The position numbers were made by a program, and so were the translations under genes. From Endomychus coccineus (lineage: Eukaryota > Arthropoda > Insecta > Coleoptera > Endomychidae): 64,000 bases of DNA. A model generated the notes under the pieces. It was not told the origin of the DNA and searched no databases. It was given only the letters and a program-made list of their open reading frames with translations. Positions 22,856 through 33,621 of this stretch are shown piece by piece; within the stretch, counting starts at the first letter, position 1, and the number at the start of each line of letters is the position of its first letter. The stretch covers positions 275,696,742 to 275,760,741 of the forward strand of contig OY294067.1 of assembly GCA_958510875.1 (NCBI GenBank). Reading direction: 5' to 3'.

Positions 22856-24747
22856 ATGACCTTTTTTCTAAATTTTTCTCACCACTGGTTTATAAAGCAA
22901 AAAGTGTCCAAGTATATAAATGCTATTTTCTCCAACTTCACAAACAACCATGATATTCACAGTCCTAAAAGTTGAAAAATCTAATTTTTCTTCAATGTCT
23001 TCTATAGTTAGCGAGTTATCCTATACAAACATCGAGATTTTTGCACCCTGTATATAGCAATTTAGAAGAACAATCCTCCAATTTAACACATTAAGGCAAC
23101 GGAATAAACATGGGACAATGATATTCATTGACAGTGTTTTGAAAGTTTCTATATGATTCAATATTCAAAGTTCTCCATATGAAGGTGTATTATTATCATT
23201 ATTAAGATGAGGGGAACACTGAGGTTCGTTAATGCCTAGAACGAGGCCCTTTCCACGGGAGTCACTTGGCACCTAGTGGAGCAGGTTCCACTCACGAATG
23301 TCCACTCAGCTACCAAAGGGTGGATGCCACTCGACAGTGTTTACAAATAGGCTGATGACGTAGAGAAGTTGATAATACAAGTGTGATTAAGCATGAAAGT
23401 ATTTTACAATCATTACATACTCAATACTCACTCAGATCATAAACCATATTTTGTCTTGCTCTTCAGGAACATGCTGATATTGTTGATTGAAAGAGTTATA
23501 CTTTCAATCAACCATGATATCCAGAAAGATAAGGGTTCGACGACTTACAGAAGAATTCGAAACTTTTTCTTGGAATAACAAAGGCTTGCTCTCAAGGCAC
23601 TATCTTAAACAAACAGAAACTGACTCCAACGGAAATGATATTGAATCCTATTCCCATTTGAATTAATGTGCATTTATTTTTATCCCACTAAAGAGTATCC
23701 TTTAGAACATTTTGATACTAAATGCTTTCTATATTTATGTCCACTATATATTTATGTTTTCTACGACAAAATTGTTCAACACCGAAATATTAGATCCCCA
23801 TATCTTGAAGTATATGCTTCAAGATGCTCTTGCATTGAAATCATAGACATAATAAACATTACTTCTTCCTCAATTCGGTTCTTCGTTTAATTTCTCAGCA
23901 TATTGTAATTTTCATTTGGAAGATATTTCAATTTGTTCGTGAAAATCTCCATTTTGGTTCATCAAGTTTTAGAATTTCGATCAATATGTCGAAGAACTCG
24001 CATAAATAGTGAGAAGTGTTAGCTTCAAATTTTTATGTTCGCAAACTTTCTGTTACGTTTCATAATGACGTTTAATGCTATATTCTTTGAGAACGGCTAT
24101 GGTATCATTGCAAATCAAACATAGTGCCTTCTAACTGAACTGAATTACGAAATATTGATAGTTCCATTGATCTTTGAAGGTTCTGCATTCACTGTCTACA
24201 TTTCGCTTTTTGTCCATACTAGTAAATCATACACAAAAACAACGAGTCAAATCAAAATACTGTAACAAAGAGGTCTTTTTCCTTCGTTTTTCCTTAGGCG
24301 GACCGACTCGCCGTCGCGAGTCATATTCCAATTACTGCCATCTAGAAATGGGTGGAATACAGAACTTTCTCGTAACAACGGGATCATTCGCGAACGTTTA
24401 TTTCTTACTGCGCTTTCTAAAGTACTACTAGCACTATCTTCTAGCGATAAAGGGTACTAACACTACCGCTCCGCATGTGACCACCAAGTGTCTTCGAGTG
24501 TCGCGGTCGTAACAATAAAGTATAGTTAGTAGACAATGGTGATTGAACTAGCGAATTTAGCAAGCGAATGTTCTCTCAGGGCGCGTACTTGGAGACTAGT
24601 CTAGAAATTATAGGAAAATCAAAATGGTTTTGGCCCTTGGAAATTACTGGAGTAAACAGTATGACCCTAAGGCTGGAAAGTTTGGAGACCAATGAAATAA
24701 AGTAGAGTTTCACGACTTTTCACATCTCTACCTGTTTTCAATCATTA
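22856..24747. other. Mostly AT-rich, no gene recognised
   Basis: About 1.9 kb with small ORFs only. 23208-23345 is GC-richer (CCTTTCCACGGGAGTCACTT) and could be a repeat fragment. 24290-24320 is a small GC-rich patch. No domain found. Confidence 0.45.
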
Positions 24748-24872
24748 GCAACATATATTTCCTACGAGTGAAGGAAGTTAGTGATCCATGCATCACAGCT
24801 TTTTTAGAACTGCTACATGGTTGTCGAACTATGGAACTGTTTAAGCAATATTTGAAAATAAATCGATGCATC
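24748..24872 (+). repeat. Direct repeat flanking a Penelope copy (left)
   Basis: It matches 25696-25815 nearly exactly. It starts ATATATTTCCTACGAGTGAA and runs to GCAATATTTGAAAAT. The two repeats bracket the Penelope fragment and a hairpin-like spacer. Confidence 0.85.
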
Positions 24873-24885
24873 GGATATACAAATC

Positions 24886-25005
24886 AACAAAAGGTAATTA
24901 AGATAAAAAAAATAAACTAAAACAAATGATTTAACTTAATTTAATTCAGATTACCTATCATTTTATTTAATTTTCTCATTTTAATTATCCTTTGTTGTTT
25001 TGTAG
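24886..25005. repeat. AT-rich hairpin or relic intron before the Penelope RT
   Basis: The ends CAACAAAAGGTAATTAAGA and TTAATTATCCTTTGTTG are inverted repeats. The same segment has a donor-like AAAG/GTAATT (24893/24894) and an acceptor TTGTTGTTTTGTAG ending at 25005. The acceptor lies exactly where Penelope homology resumes (CACCCT). Either reading is possible. Confidence 0.45.
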
Positions 25006-25695
25006 CACCCTATCATAAAAAGATTCATTTATTGGCATCGGTATGTTGATGATATATCAACATGCTTCAATGGAATACAAAGACAATTAGATTCTTTCAT
25101 TCAACATTTAAATAATCAAACCAAAATCAAATTCACGGTTGAAGTAGAAGTCAATCAAACTATTAGCTTTTTGGACTTAACCATAAATAAATTAAATAGT
25201 AAATATCCCTTTTCAATATATCATAAGCCTTCACATACGGACATTATTATTCAAAAAAATTCAAACCACCCCATATAACATAAGCTGGCTGCTCTTCAAA
25301 GCATGATACATAGACTTGTTACTATCCCCATATCAGAATTAAACTATCATAACGAATTTTCAATTATAAAACAGATAGCAACTAATAACGGCTATAAAGG
25401 AAAAGTTGTGATTGATTTACTTGAAAAAAAGGTTACAATGAAGCTATGAAGTTAGTTTCCCTAGTACAGTTAAGACTCATAATTATAGATCAATAATGTA
25501 TGTAGGTAAACTTCCTGATAATGTATGCAATTAACTTGAGAAACACAATGTTACCATATCTTTTAGAACAAATAATACGGTGGGCAAATATATTAAAAAC
25601 AACAAAGATTAGAATGGAAAAGATCAAGAATCAAGAGTATACAAGTGAATATTGTGATCAATTCTGTATAGGCCAGTCAGGAACTAGAATTGAAG
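25006..25695 (+). mobile_element. Penelope-like element fragment (RT to start of GIY-YIG)
   Basis: It opens with HPIIKRFIYWHRYVDDIS, the RT catalytic box (YVDD). The frame stays open to about 25278 through VEVNQTISFLDLTINKLN (RT C-terminal block) and YHKPSHTDI. A single TAA and then frameshifts break the rest. Sequence near 25670 (YIGQSG) reaches the first part of GIY-YIG. The copy stops abruptly at the right direct repeat. The upstream RT domains are absent. It is a close relative of the 30.05-31.39 kb copy. Confidence 0.85.
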
Positions 25696-25815
25696 AACAT
25701 ATATTTCCTACGAGTGAAGGAAGTTAGTGATCCATGCATCACAGCTTTTTTAGAACTGTTACATGGTTGTCGAACTATGGAACTGGAAGCAATATTTAAA
25801 AATGCTCAACATTCA
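25696..25815 (+). repeat. Direct repeat flanking a Penelope copy (right)
   Basis: Right partner of 24748-24872. The main differences are one substitution in GAACTG(C/T)TACATGG and a two-base difference near its end. Confidence 0.85.
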
Positions 25816-25834
25816 GAGAACTAAATTTTATATA

Positions 25835-26292
25835 CCGGGATATCAGAAATTATCTTGGTCAAGGGTGGTTGTGGAATCTAAAACGTGTGTCTTAGTTTAC
25901 GTTTGAAATAATTATGTCACTGTCACACTGACATCATCAATAACCTACAAATTTCATACCTACTGACGCGCAGCGAGCTCCTTGAGGCATATGTCAAAAT
26001 GATTACGTTCGTAGCTAATTACATAGGACGTTTGGCGTTCATGCAATGTTTTTATACAATTCGAACCTTCTAATTTCGATAGGTCAAGTGAAAATCCCGG
26101 AGTCTGAAGTGCTAGAGACTTCTGAGTGTTATAACATTCGTATAAAATTGCGAAATTTCGCACTTTAAGAAACTTCAAATTAATTTGACTTAACAGATTC
26201 TGACACAACAACACATAGTCAACATTTTAAAGTAAAACACACGTTTTACATTCCACAACCACCCTTGACCAAGATAATTTTTGATATCTCGG
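25835..26292. mobile_element. 458-bp TIR element (MITE) with TA/TATA flanks
   Basis: The 56-bp terminal inverted repeats (25835-25890 and 26237-26292) differ at three positions. They begin CCGGGATATCAGAAATTATC on the left. TATA flanks both ends (25831-25834, 26293-26296), compatible with a TA target duplication as in Tc1/mariner-type MITEs. The interior (25970-26150) is shared with 59.29-59.49 kb. A minus ORF in it (HERQTSYVISYER) is probably incidental. Confidence 0.85.
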
Positions 26293-27424
26293 TATAATAT
26301 TCTTATAATATATTAAACTAAGTATGTGTAACAAAGTCTGATAGTTAATGTAATAGCTATTGCATCAATAATGATGTGATATCTGCGTATGTGATTTATC
26401 ATATGGATGAATACATTCTACAGAAATTCATAGATAAGTAAAAGATATAGCTCCAAATGTCTGGTAGCTTTTGCAGAAAACGTTAAGTGAATAAAGGTAG
26501 TCCCTGTTAGAGCCAAGACTGGAGCAACTAGTTTCATTGGTTGTATTACTTTGATACAGAATGCTGACTTTTGTTCCGCACGGATAACAAAATGTCTGCA
26601 GTTGATAAGTTAAAAAGAAAATAGGGCGTTGCGCCAAATATGGCCTTGCCATTCACTTCCAAAGTTTGATAAGAAAAATGACAGTTCAAAATAAAAACAG
26701 AGGATTGAAACAAAATATAAATCAATCGGAGCACTTAGTTGAAACAGGAAAGATTTTATATAATGTATACTTTGCGGAACTGCAGAAAACTAACTTGTTT
26801 TTACTTCGGGCCATAACAAAGACTCCGAATTTAGCAAAAAGGGAAGACCGGCGAACTTTTATCGACAATAATGTTACAATAATATAGATAGTGTAGTGTA
26901 CGCTATTGTGCAACTTAAATACAACACACATAGTTATTCTATACCCAACAGGCTATCTTATATCGCCCTAGGGAATAACATCTCTCGGTTATTTCACAAA
27001 AATGAACCTTTAATAAACCATTTGGCGGATATCGATCGTACAACTTACTGTTAACAGCAATAAAACCAGATATTTGCTATTTGGGATATATCTTTCATGA
27101 GTTGTCTAGATAGATTAAGTTCATATCTATTTCCATAAATTGGTCTGTAGGGACCAGCACTTCCTCATATACTTTAATAGTCCGGAAAACTCTCAACGTT
27201 AAACGCTTTTTAGTAACTTCAAAGTTCTTTCCAGTTTACTGTGATAATATCAACAAAAGAGAACAATCACTATGATTTGAACTATGAAAGAGTTCACACT
27301 GTGGCTACAGTATAACACTATGAATAAGAAACAATCCCTACCTACTAAACATACTATTAAAGTGCTGAGGTACTTGGAATTAATAATGATGAGGTCTCTC
27401 TAGTCTAAGTCGATCAGTAACGGC
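26293..27424. other. Spacer, no gene recognised
   Basis: Only short ORFs without motifs; no clear repeat. Confidence 0.45.
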
Positions 27425-27690
27425 ACAAACCGAAGGGTCAGATAGCGTAGGAGCGTCGATCTTCTAATCACTGTGGCTCCCGATCGCGGGTTCGTAGCTC
27501 AGCGACGTCCGATGATCCGAAAGATATAATAAGCAGCTAGTCCCACGTATCAGCGAGACTGCTCTGGTCGCAGAGCGCGCCCACCACGAGGTAGAGTGTT
27601 TAGTGGTTGGATATATCTGAGCTGATTAAATTTGAACTCAGGGACTCCCAAACTACACTATCTTATGGGACGTGACGCCACAAGCCTATA
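27425..27690 (+). repeat. tRNA-derived SINE, copy 1
   Basis: The head contains ATCTTCTAATCACTGTGGCT, matching an anticodon arm like tRNA-Arg(UCU), and box B GCGGGTTCG (27486-27494). Box A (27438-27452) is degraded. The body matches the 33.3-kb copy through TATATCTGA(G/C)-type sequence, GATTAAATTTG and CTTATGGGA. Confidence 0.8.
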
Positions 27691-27812
27691 GTTCTAGACA
27701 GCTGCTTCGCTCTTCTCATAGAGTTTCTCAGTAGAACGAGCAAGTTTGCAACGTCACTGAACTTGTTCGTTCTGCTGATGAGAATAGGGAAACGGCTGTC
27801 TAGAACTATGAA
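27687..27812. repeat. Short inverted repeat
   Basis: AGTTCTAGACAGC near 27690 is the inverse of GCTGTCTAGAACT near 27800, with further matching inside. A hairpin-like insertion overlaps the end of the SINE. The 110-codon minus ORF through it is not recognised. Confidence 0.6.
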
Positions 27813-28019
27813 TCGTGTCGTTACTGATCGATGTAGACCAGAGAAAGCTTTTAATTGCTTTCTGGCAAAAGTCAACATGAGATTAATGATTATATTCATA
27901 TATTCATTTATATCCAATTTCTTGTAAAATAGATTACCATCAGCTGAAGATAAATCTGAATTGATTAAGTTGCTTTTTCTCTTATACATTTCCATTTCTT
28001 TTAATTTACCTAGATATTA

Positions 28020-28580
28020 CTATTGATTCTTGACCCAGGTATGAATTATATATAAATTCTCAGGAAATAGGTCACGCTAACACATATGTTTATTATTCTC
28101 GTCTTTAAGTACGTTTCGGTCTCATGACTATCATCATAAAACGTATTTATGTCTAATAGCACCAATTTCAACTAAGAATGCCCTAGTCGCCGAAACGAAC
28201 AGAAACATGAGTAATCAAAATTGTAACTGCTTAATGCTAATACTTGAGCATTACATTTTTTGGTTTCAGTCGTATACAATTTTTGGAACGACTTCGTATA
28301 TCATAAGAAATTTGCTAAGCAGTGGATTCTTGATACTTATTCATATACTTAAAACATTAATGTGTCACAAGTTCGATTACTGGTGTTTCTTTTCGTTTCG
28401 GCGACGTATGCATTTTACTTGAAATTGGTGCGATAAGGATTCTTTGTGCTGATACAATTAGTCTTAAGCAATCCAGTTTTAGACGTCTTCTAATGATAGT
28501 CGTGAGACCGGAACGTACGTAAAGACGAGAATAATATCTGTTGATGTAACCTATTTTATATAATTACCTAGATATTTTTC
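28020..28580. repeat. Repeat R, two inverted copies
   Basis: 28020-28240 is the inverse of 28360-28580; a 50-bp piece is missing from the left arm. The right arm and its upstream part (28225-28360) are the same family as 44.19-44.53 kb and the split copy at 44.90/49.17 kb. Markers are GCTAAGCAGTGGATTCTTGA and GAAATTGGTGCGAT. It is non-coding and could be the terminal region of a Penelope-type or other element. Confidence 0.8.
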
Positions 28581-29348
28581 ATCAATTTGTTTCAAGAGTG
28601 ATAAGCTTTCTTCAGAAATTGTTTTACCTGTAGTTAGAATGTGTTCGGCTAACGCTGATTTTTCCTTCTAGTTGCTCACATTTGCATTTTGAACACGACA
28701 ATCGATTTTGTTTTCGAATGCAATGTAGAAATAGAAACAGATAATCGGCTTCTTTTCCTCAATATTAACATTATCATAGATGTTATCATTTGAAATTCAA
28801 TATATACGGAAATTAAGTGTTTCATACAAAAATATTAAACCAAAAACCCCTATTATTTATAGACTTTTTATCGTTTACCTAACGAAAAAACGTTAACACC
28901 TCAATCTCTTGCTTTACATCCATCAGCAATAGTAGTATGACTTTCAGTTTTCGGTCTTCTCATCATCAGTTTCAAATATAATTTTTCTACTTTAGAGTCA
29001 CTGTGGAGCCTGAGGGGTGATGTATGTAGATATCTCCACAAGTTATTCATTATATAAGTGTGAATGTGAGAAACTCCATTATAAGTATAAGTACAAATAA
29101 CGCTTATAATAATGATGCTTTTAAATAAGTTGTTGAATGAATATTGTTGTGTTACTTTATAATTATTATATTATTGAATGTAGGTCACGAATATTCACCG
29201 AACAGAACAAATTTAATTTGATTTTATTTGATTAACCGTTCAGTGGCAATGTGACTATTATTTCTTTCTAAAGTGTTGCAGTTATTCTAGGCGATAACAA
29301 ATTTTTGCTTATATTAAGTTTTCAGTAAAAAATACACTTGTAATAAAT
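28581..29348. other. AT-rich spacer
   Basis: No recognisable gene. It lies between repeat R and the 3' end of a minus-strand Penelope copy. Confidence 0.4.
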
Positions 29349-30015
29349 TTTAACAAACTTCGTGTTTATTAAGCAAAACATGACATATTTCACACCATGG
29401 TGGTTTCAGCAAACAATGGTTTTACAAACTATGGTTTGTTCCTTAAATATCAAAATTAAGATTGAGAAGGAGGGTATGAGTGAGGTACGTGTACAGTAGG
29501 ATAAGAGTTTCTTACAAATAAATTTAATAACGGAGAATGTTCAAATTAAAATGTTCTATAATTCTAGTTTTAAAAGATCTTCCTGTCTAGCCTATATAGA
29601 ATTTATCACAATCTTCACATTCTACCTTGTATACTCTTGATTCTTGATCTTTTTTATTCTTATCTTTGTTGTTGTCAATATATTCGGCTGCATTATCATT
29701 TGTTCCAAAAGATGTAGTAACATTGTATTTTCTAAGAAGATTGCATACAATATCAGAAAGTTCACCTACATACATTATTGATCTCTAATTATGAGTATTA
29801 ATTGTACTAGGGTAAACTAACTTCATTGCTTCATTATAATCTTTTTTCTTAAGTAAAACAATCACAACTTCTTCGTTATAGACGTTATTAATTGCTATCT
29901 GTTTTATAATTGAAAATTCCTCATGATACTTTAATTCTGACATGGGGATAGTAACAAGTCTATGGTTTGAATTTTGTGGACAATAATGTCCCTATGCGAA
30001 GTCTCATGATATATT
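29349..30015 (-). mobile_element. Penelope-like element, 5' truncated, minus copy
   Basis: The minus strand encodes RLVTIPMSELKYHEEFS, KQIAINNVYNEEVVI, then ORF 29775-29587. That ORF reads YVGELSDIVCNLLRKYNV and YKVECEDCDKFYIG (first half of GIY-YIG). The 3' UTR runs to about 29349, where ACAAACTTCGT marks an end shared with the 43.93-kb copy. The RT catalytic part is missing. It lies head to head with the plus copy that starts 35 bp away. Confidence 0.85.
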
Positions 30016-30048
30016 CTTATTCATCCATATTCTGGCCAGAAAGACATA

Positions 30049-31390
30049 ATTCACATAAAAAATTTTGACGGTCAACAAAATTAAAGTAAATAGTAAATTT
30101 ATATCGTTTGATGTCACTAATCTCTTTCCTAGTATACCTCCGGGTCATCATTAGCAGTATCTTGAAAAAAAAACATACAAACATTGTTATAATACAAGAA
30201 ATATTACGCACTCTGGAATTAAGTCTTCCCCAGAATTATTTTCAATTCAATAACAATGTGTATACTACTCAAGAAGGATTAGCAATGGGAAACCGATGAA
30301 GTCCTTATCTGGCCGAAATATTTGTGAATGAATTAGAATTGGAAATTCACAAGCACCCTATTTAAAAAAAAAAGTTCAATTTATTGGCATCGGTATGTTG
30401 ATGATATATTAACATGCTTCAATGGAACACAAAAAGACAATTAGATTCTTTCAATCAACATTTAAATAATCACCCTAAAATTAAATTCACGGTTGAAGTA
30501 GAAGTCAAAAAATCAAACTATTAGGTTTTTGGACTTAACCATAAATAAATTAAATAGTAAACATTCCTTTTCAATATATCATAAGCCTTCACATACAGAC
30601 ATTGTTATTCACAAAAATTCAAACCACCCCATATAACATAAACTGGCTGCTCTTCAAAGCATGATACATAGACTTGTTACTATCCCCATGTCAGAATTAA
30701 ACTATCATAGAGAATGTTCAAGTAGAAAACAGATAGCAACTAATAACGGCTATAAAGGAAAAGTTGTGATTGATTTACTTAATAAAAAGATCATAATGAA
30801 GCTATGAAGTTAGTTTCCCTAGTTAAGTTAAGACTCATAATTATAGAACAATAATGTATGTAGGTAAACTTCCTGATAATGTATGGTATTTACTTAAGAA
30901 ACACAATGTTACCATATCTTTTAGAACAAATAATACATACAAATACATTAAAAACAACTAAGATAAGAATAAAAAAGATTAAGAATCAAGAGTATACAAG
31001 GTAGAGTGTGAAGATTGTGATAAATTCTATATAGGCCAGACATGAATATCTTTCAAAACTAGAATTAAAGAACATCCTAAATTGAACAGAGGAGATTCAA
31101 AAGTTGTAAGCCATATTAAAGAAACTGATCATTTCAAATATGATTTTAAGATTCTCCATAAGTCAGTTAACAGTTAAGTATTAAGCAACTTAGAGAAAAT
31201 TGAAATTAATAAGTTTAAAAATACCTTCTAAATGAACAGAAAGACTTCACCAATTCTCCATTATTAAATTTATTTGTAAGTAACTCTTATCCTACTGAAC
31301 ACGTACCTCACTCATCCCCTCCTTCCTAATCTTAATTTCAATATTTAAGGAATAAACCATAGTTTGATAAAGCCACCGTGTGGTGTAATT
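30049..31390 (+). mobile_element. Penelope-like element with RT and GIY-YIG, decayed
   Basis: It begins inside the RT: ISFDVTNLFPSIPP (about 30094-30135, first catalytic Asp region), then FQFNNNVYTTQEGLAMGN (30240-30298), followed directly by a TGA. Next come LAEIFVNELELEIHKHP, YWHRYVDDILTCFNGT (YVDD box near 30400) and the VEVEVKKSN and YHKPSHTDI blocks. Near 31000-31150 it encodes YKVECEDCDKFYIGQT, RIKEHPK and HIKETDHFKYDFKIL, an almost complete GIY-YIG nuclease. The 3' UTR to about 31390 matches the minus copy's 3' end. Several frameshifts and stops make it non-functional. Penelope elements use RT plus GIY-YIG for retrotransposition. Confidence 0.9.
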
Positions 31391-32060
31391 TTTATCAAAA
31401 CTGTAAATATGAATTTTCAAGAAGTAAGCATCAAAACCACCCAAAGTTATATTGAGTGACCATCTGGGATATTTGAACAGATGGTAATCAATGGTTGTCT
31501 GAAATTACGTTTTCCTCACATCAATATGGTTTTTTATCAATCATCTGTAGTGGATCGATGGAAAAGTAGGTTAATTGATGCTATAGTAATGCTTATTTAT
31601 TATGCTTATTATATTTGTGAATTTCACGATGTGCATTTACTGTATGGCTGATGGAACAAATTAAGTAAATAGAGAGGATGAATATCTATATGCAGAATCA
31701 GTAATGAACTAAATCCAACAGCTTCTTCTATTATGATCGGTCAGTTTGGTTCTAATAACAAGCATTGTGAAGGGAAGACGTCCACTACACTATGTGTATG
31801 ATGGCTTAGAACGGGTAAGCTGGTAGTATTGTTTCAACATGGATATTCAATCCAGATCCCGCACTTAACTGTCGTATGCATAGAGTCGGTTTACTGGTAG
31901 TAGAATCAACAATTCATGATTTACTTGTTGCCTCTCGCATACACATAAAATAACGGACGCTATTCTGGAATACTGCCTGCTTTATAACACAAATGGAACA
32001 CTCTTGCAAGCGTACACCACAACTCTAAATGCCACCGAGCAGCGGAAATTCTCCCTTGAT
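31391..32060. other. Spacer, no gene seen
   Basis: No coding domain or repeat recognised. Confidence 0.4.
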
Positions 32061-32246
32061 TTATTTAGGTTCTGGAATATCTCCTCTATATACATAATTT
32101 AGACCACCCTTCTTCCTTATCCATTGTCTATCTATATATGCTTTTTGAATAAAAATAGACGTTAGGACGTACATCTTCCGGAGATTAGTTGCAATTCCTC
32201 TTGATTTCCGGACTTTTTGATCATTAACAATAGCGGGGTCTAGCAT
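32061..32246 (-). CDS. Unrecognised 61-codon ORF
   Basis: Minus ORF with protein-like composition: SRGIATNLRKMYVLTSIF then IQKAYIDRQWIRKKGGLN. The frame is interrupted downstream. The basic KxxGG region is not a motif I can assign. It could be a transposon or gene fragment. Confidence 0.25.
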   Translation of the reverse strand: MLDPAIVNDQKVRKSRGIATNLRKMYVLTSIFIQKAYIDRQWIRKKGGLNYVYRGDIPEPK

Positions 32247-32394
32247 TTGTAGATACTCTTTGATGATGGCTACTTGGTAGCTGATGGAAGCTCCTTAGCT
32301 CTTCAATAGTTACTTTGGTTTCTCTGCTAATCTTCTTTTCTTTTTTAAATCTTACCTGAACTCAGGAAAACACTTTGTGTGTTATCGTGGTCGA

Positions 32395-32570
32395 AGATCG
32401 GCCGACAGTTTTGCTACTTCGAGGCCCTCTATTTTTCGTTTTGTTCATTAATGACCTCTTGGCTTGAATGCCTCCCATCGTTGTATGCCGATGACCTCAA
32501 AATATACTATCTTGATGCATTTTTTGTGCAGATACGGCTAAACTACTACAAAATTAGATAGATTGAAATG
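32395..32570 (+). mobile_element. LINE RT fragment with YADD box
   Basis: Two adjacent frames give RGPLFFVLFINDLLA and LYADDLKIYYLD, the motif B-to-C region of a LINE reverse transcriptase. The catalytic YADD (about 32487-32498) is kept. The two frames need a 1-nt shift. Flanking sequence does not extend the homology clearly. Confidence 0.7.
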
Positions 32571-32860
32571 CATAGTATGGAATGTACCTATGAGTTTGAA
32601 ACAGGTAACTTTGCACATAAGCCCATTTCAACTAAAACGGTAGTATTAGGAACCTCAACACGGCTTAGAAGAATACTAGAATCAAGATCGAATAACGATA
32701 GTGAATACAGGTTTCCATTCAAATTAAGAAATGTTTTGGCTTTGAAAACAGCGAAATACAAAAGTAGGTATATTATATACTCCCGTATTCTTTTCAGAAA
32801 AGGTCTCTATTTTGGAATGAATTAGATGTGATTTTTCTTGTCAAAGTATCAATAAATTTT

Positions 32861-33106
32861 TTAACACCCACCTCGAATACGTACGGCAAGTATTCCTCTT
32901 GAATAATGATCTACATTTTCAATACAACTGATCATGTCTGAAATGACATGTCTTGCATACATGATAAGAATATGGCAGTCAAGCCCCCCACTAACCCATC
33001 TAGCGAACTTTAAGCGTTCGTACTTGCCCTCTTCAACCATCAACAGCACGCTATTGCCCGGCAGAGACCAACGCCTTATTTGGAGAGGAGACAACTTTTG
33101 AACCAT
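32861..33106 (-). CDS. Unrecognised 81-codon ORF in GC-richer DNA
   Basis: Minus ORF starting MVQKLSPLQIRRWSLPGN and ending GILAVRIRGGC. Local GC is higher than the surroundings. No motif was recognised. Lack of neighbours on the same strand weakens the case for a gene. Confidence 0.2.
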   Translation of the reverse strand: MVQKLSPLQIRRWSLPGNSVLLMVEEGKYERLKFARWVSGGLDCHILIMYARHVISDMISCIENVDHYSRGILAVRIRGGC

Positions 33107-33227
33107 CTGGGCCCCTCTCCCCTGCCTATTCGTGTTCAGTGTTAAGCAGCTTACGTTTGACGAGTCGCCGTCGTATCATCGGTGCAGCATTTACTCACGC
33201 AGAGGCAATTGTTTTCTTGCCCTTTCT

Positions 33228-33610
33228 CGTGGAAGGACTACTTCAGGATCCTTCTAAGGGCACTGCTCAGGTAGCTCAGTCGTAGAAGCATCGATCTTCT
33301 AATCACTGTGGCTGTCGGTTGCGGGTTCGAATCGAGTGACTGCGGAATTTTTCCGATGGCCCGAGAAAGTGGTGAGGCAAGATACAATGAGCCGTCAAGC
33401 CTAAGTGTCATCGAAACTGCCTTGATTGCAGGATCGAGCCTACCACACGAGGTGGAATGCTGTTTAGTGGGTATATCTGACGTGATTAAATTTGGGACCC
33501 AGGGACATCCCACACTACCTTATGGGATGTCACAGGACCATAAGGTGCCCATAAAGGGTTTGAACCACCTCCCAAACAAAAAAAAGGCCATTGCTTGCTA
33601 AACTATATTA
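33228..33610 (+). repeat. tRNA-derived SINE, copy 2, with 11-bp flanking repeats
   Basis: Box A GTAGCTCAGTCGTAGAAG starts at 33271. The anticodon-like arm ATCTTCTAATCACTG is at 33293-33307 and box B GGTTCGAATC at 33324-33333. This resembles tRNA-Arg(UCU) fused to a non-tRNA body. TTGCCCTTTCT occurs on both sides (33217-33227 and 33611-33621), a plausible target-site duplication. A short A-run lies near the 3' end. Copy 1 is at 27.4 kb. Confidence 0.85.
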
Positions 33611-33621
33611 TTGCCCTTTCT

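Noticed and set aside
24894..25005. Host-gene intron ahead of the Penelope RT
   Set aside because: Not rejected outright, but the segment is also an inverted repeat and the upstream exon has no coding identity, so no host gene was annotated.
27663..27995. 110-codon minus ORF as a gene
   Set aside because: It runs through the SINE end and a short inverted repeat, with no motif or conserved reading.
33265..33340. Functional tRNA-Arg gene
   Set aside because: Boxes A and B are present, but the acceptor stem is not closed and the body is shared with a second copy, so it is a SINE head.
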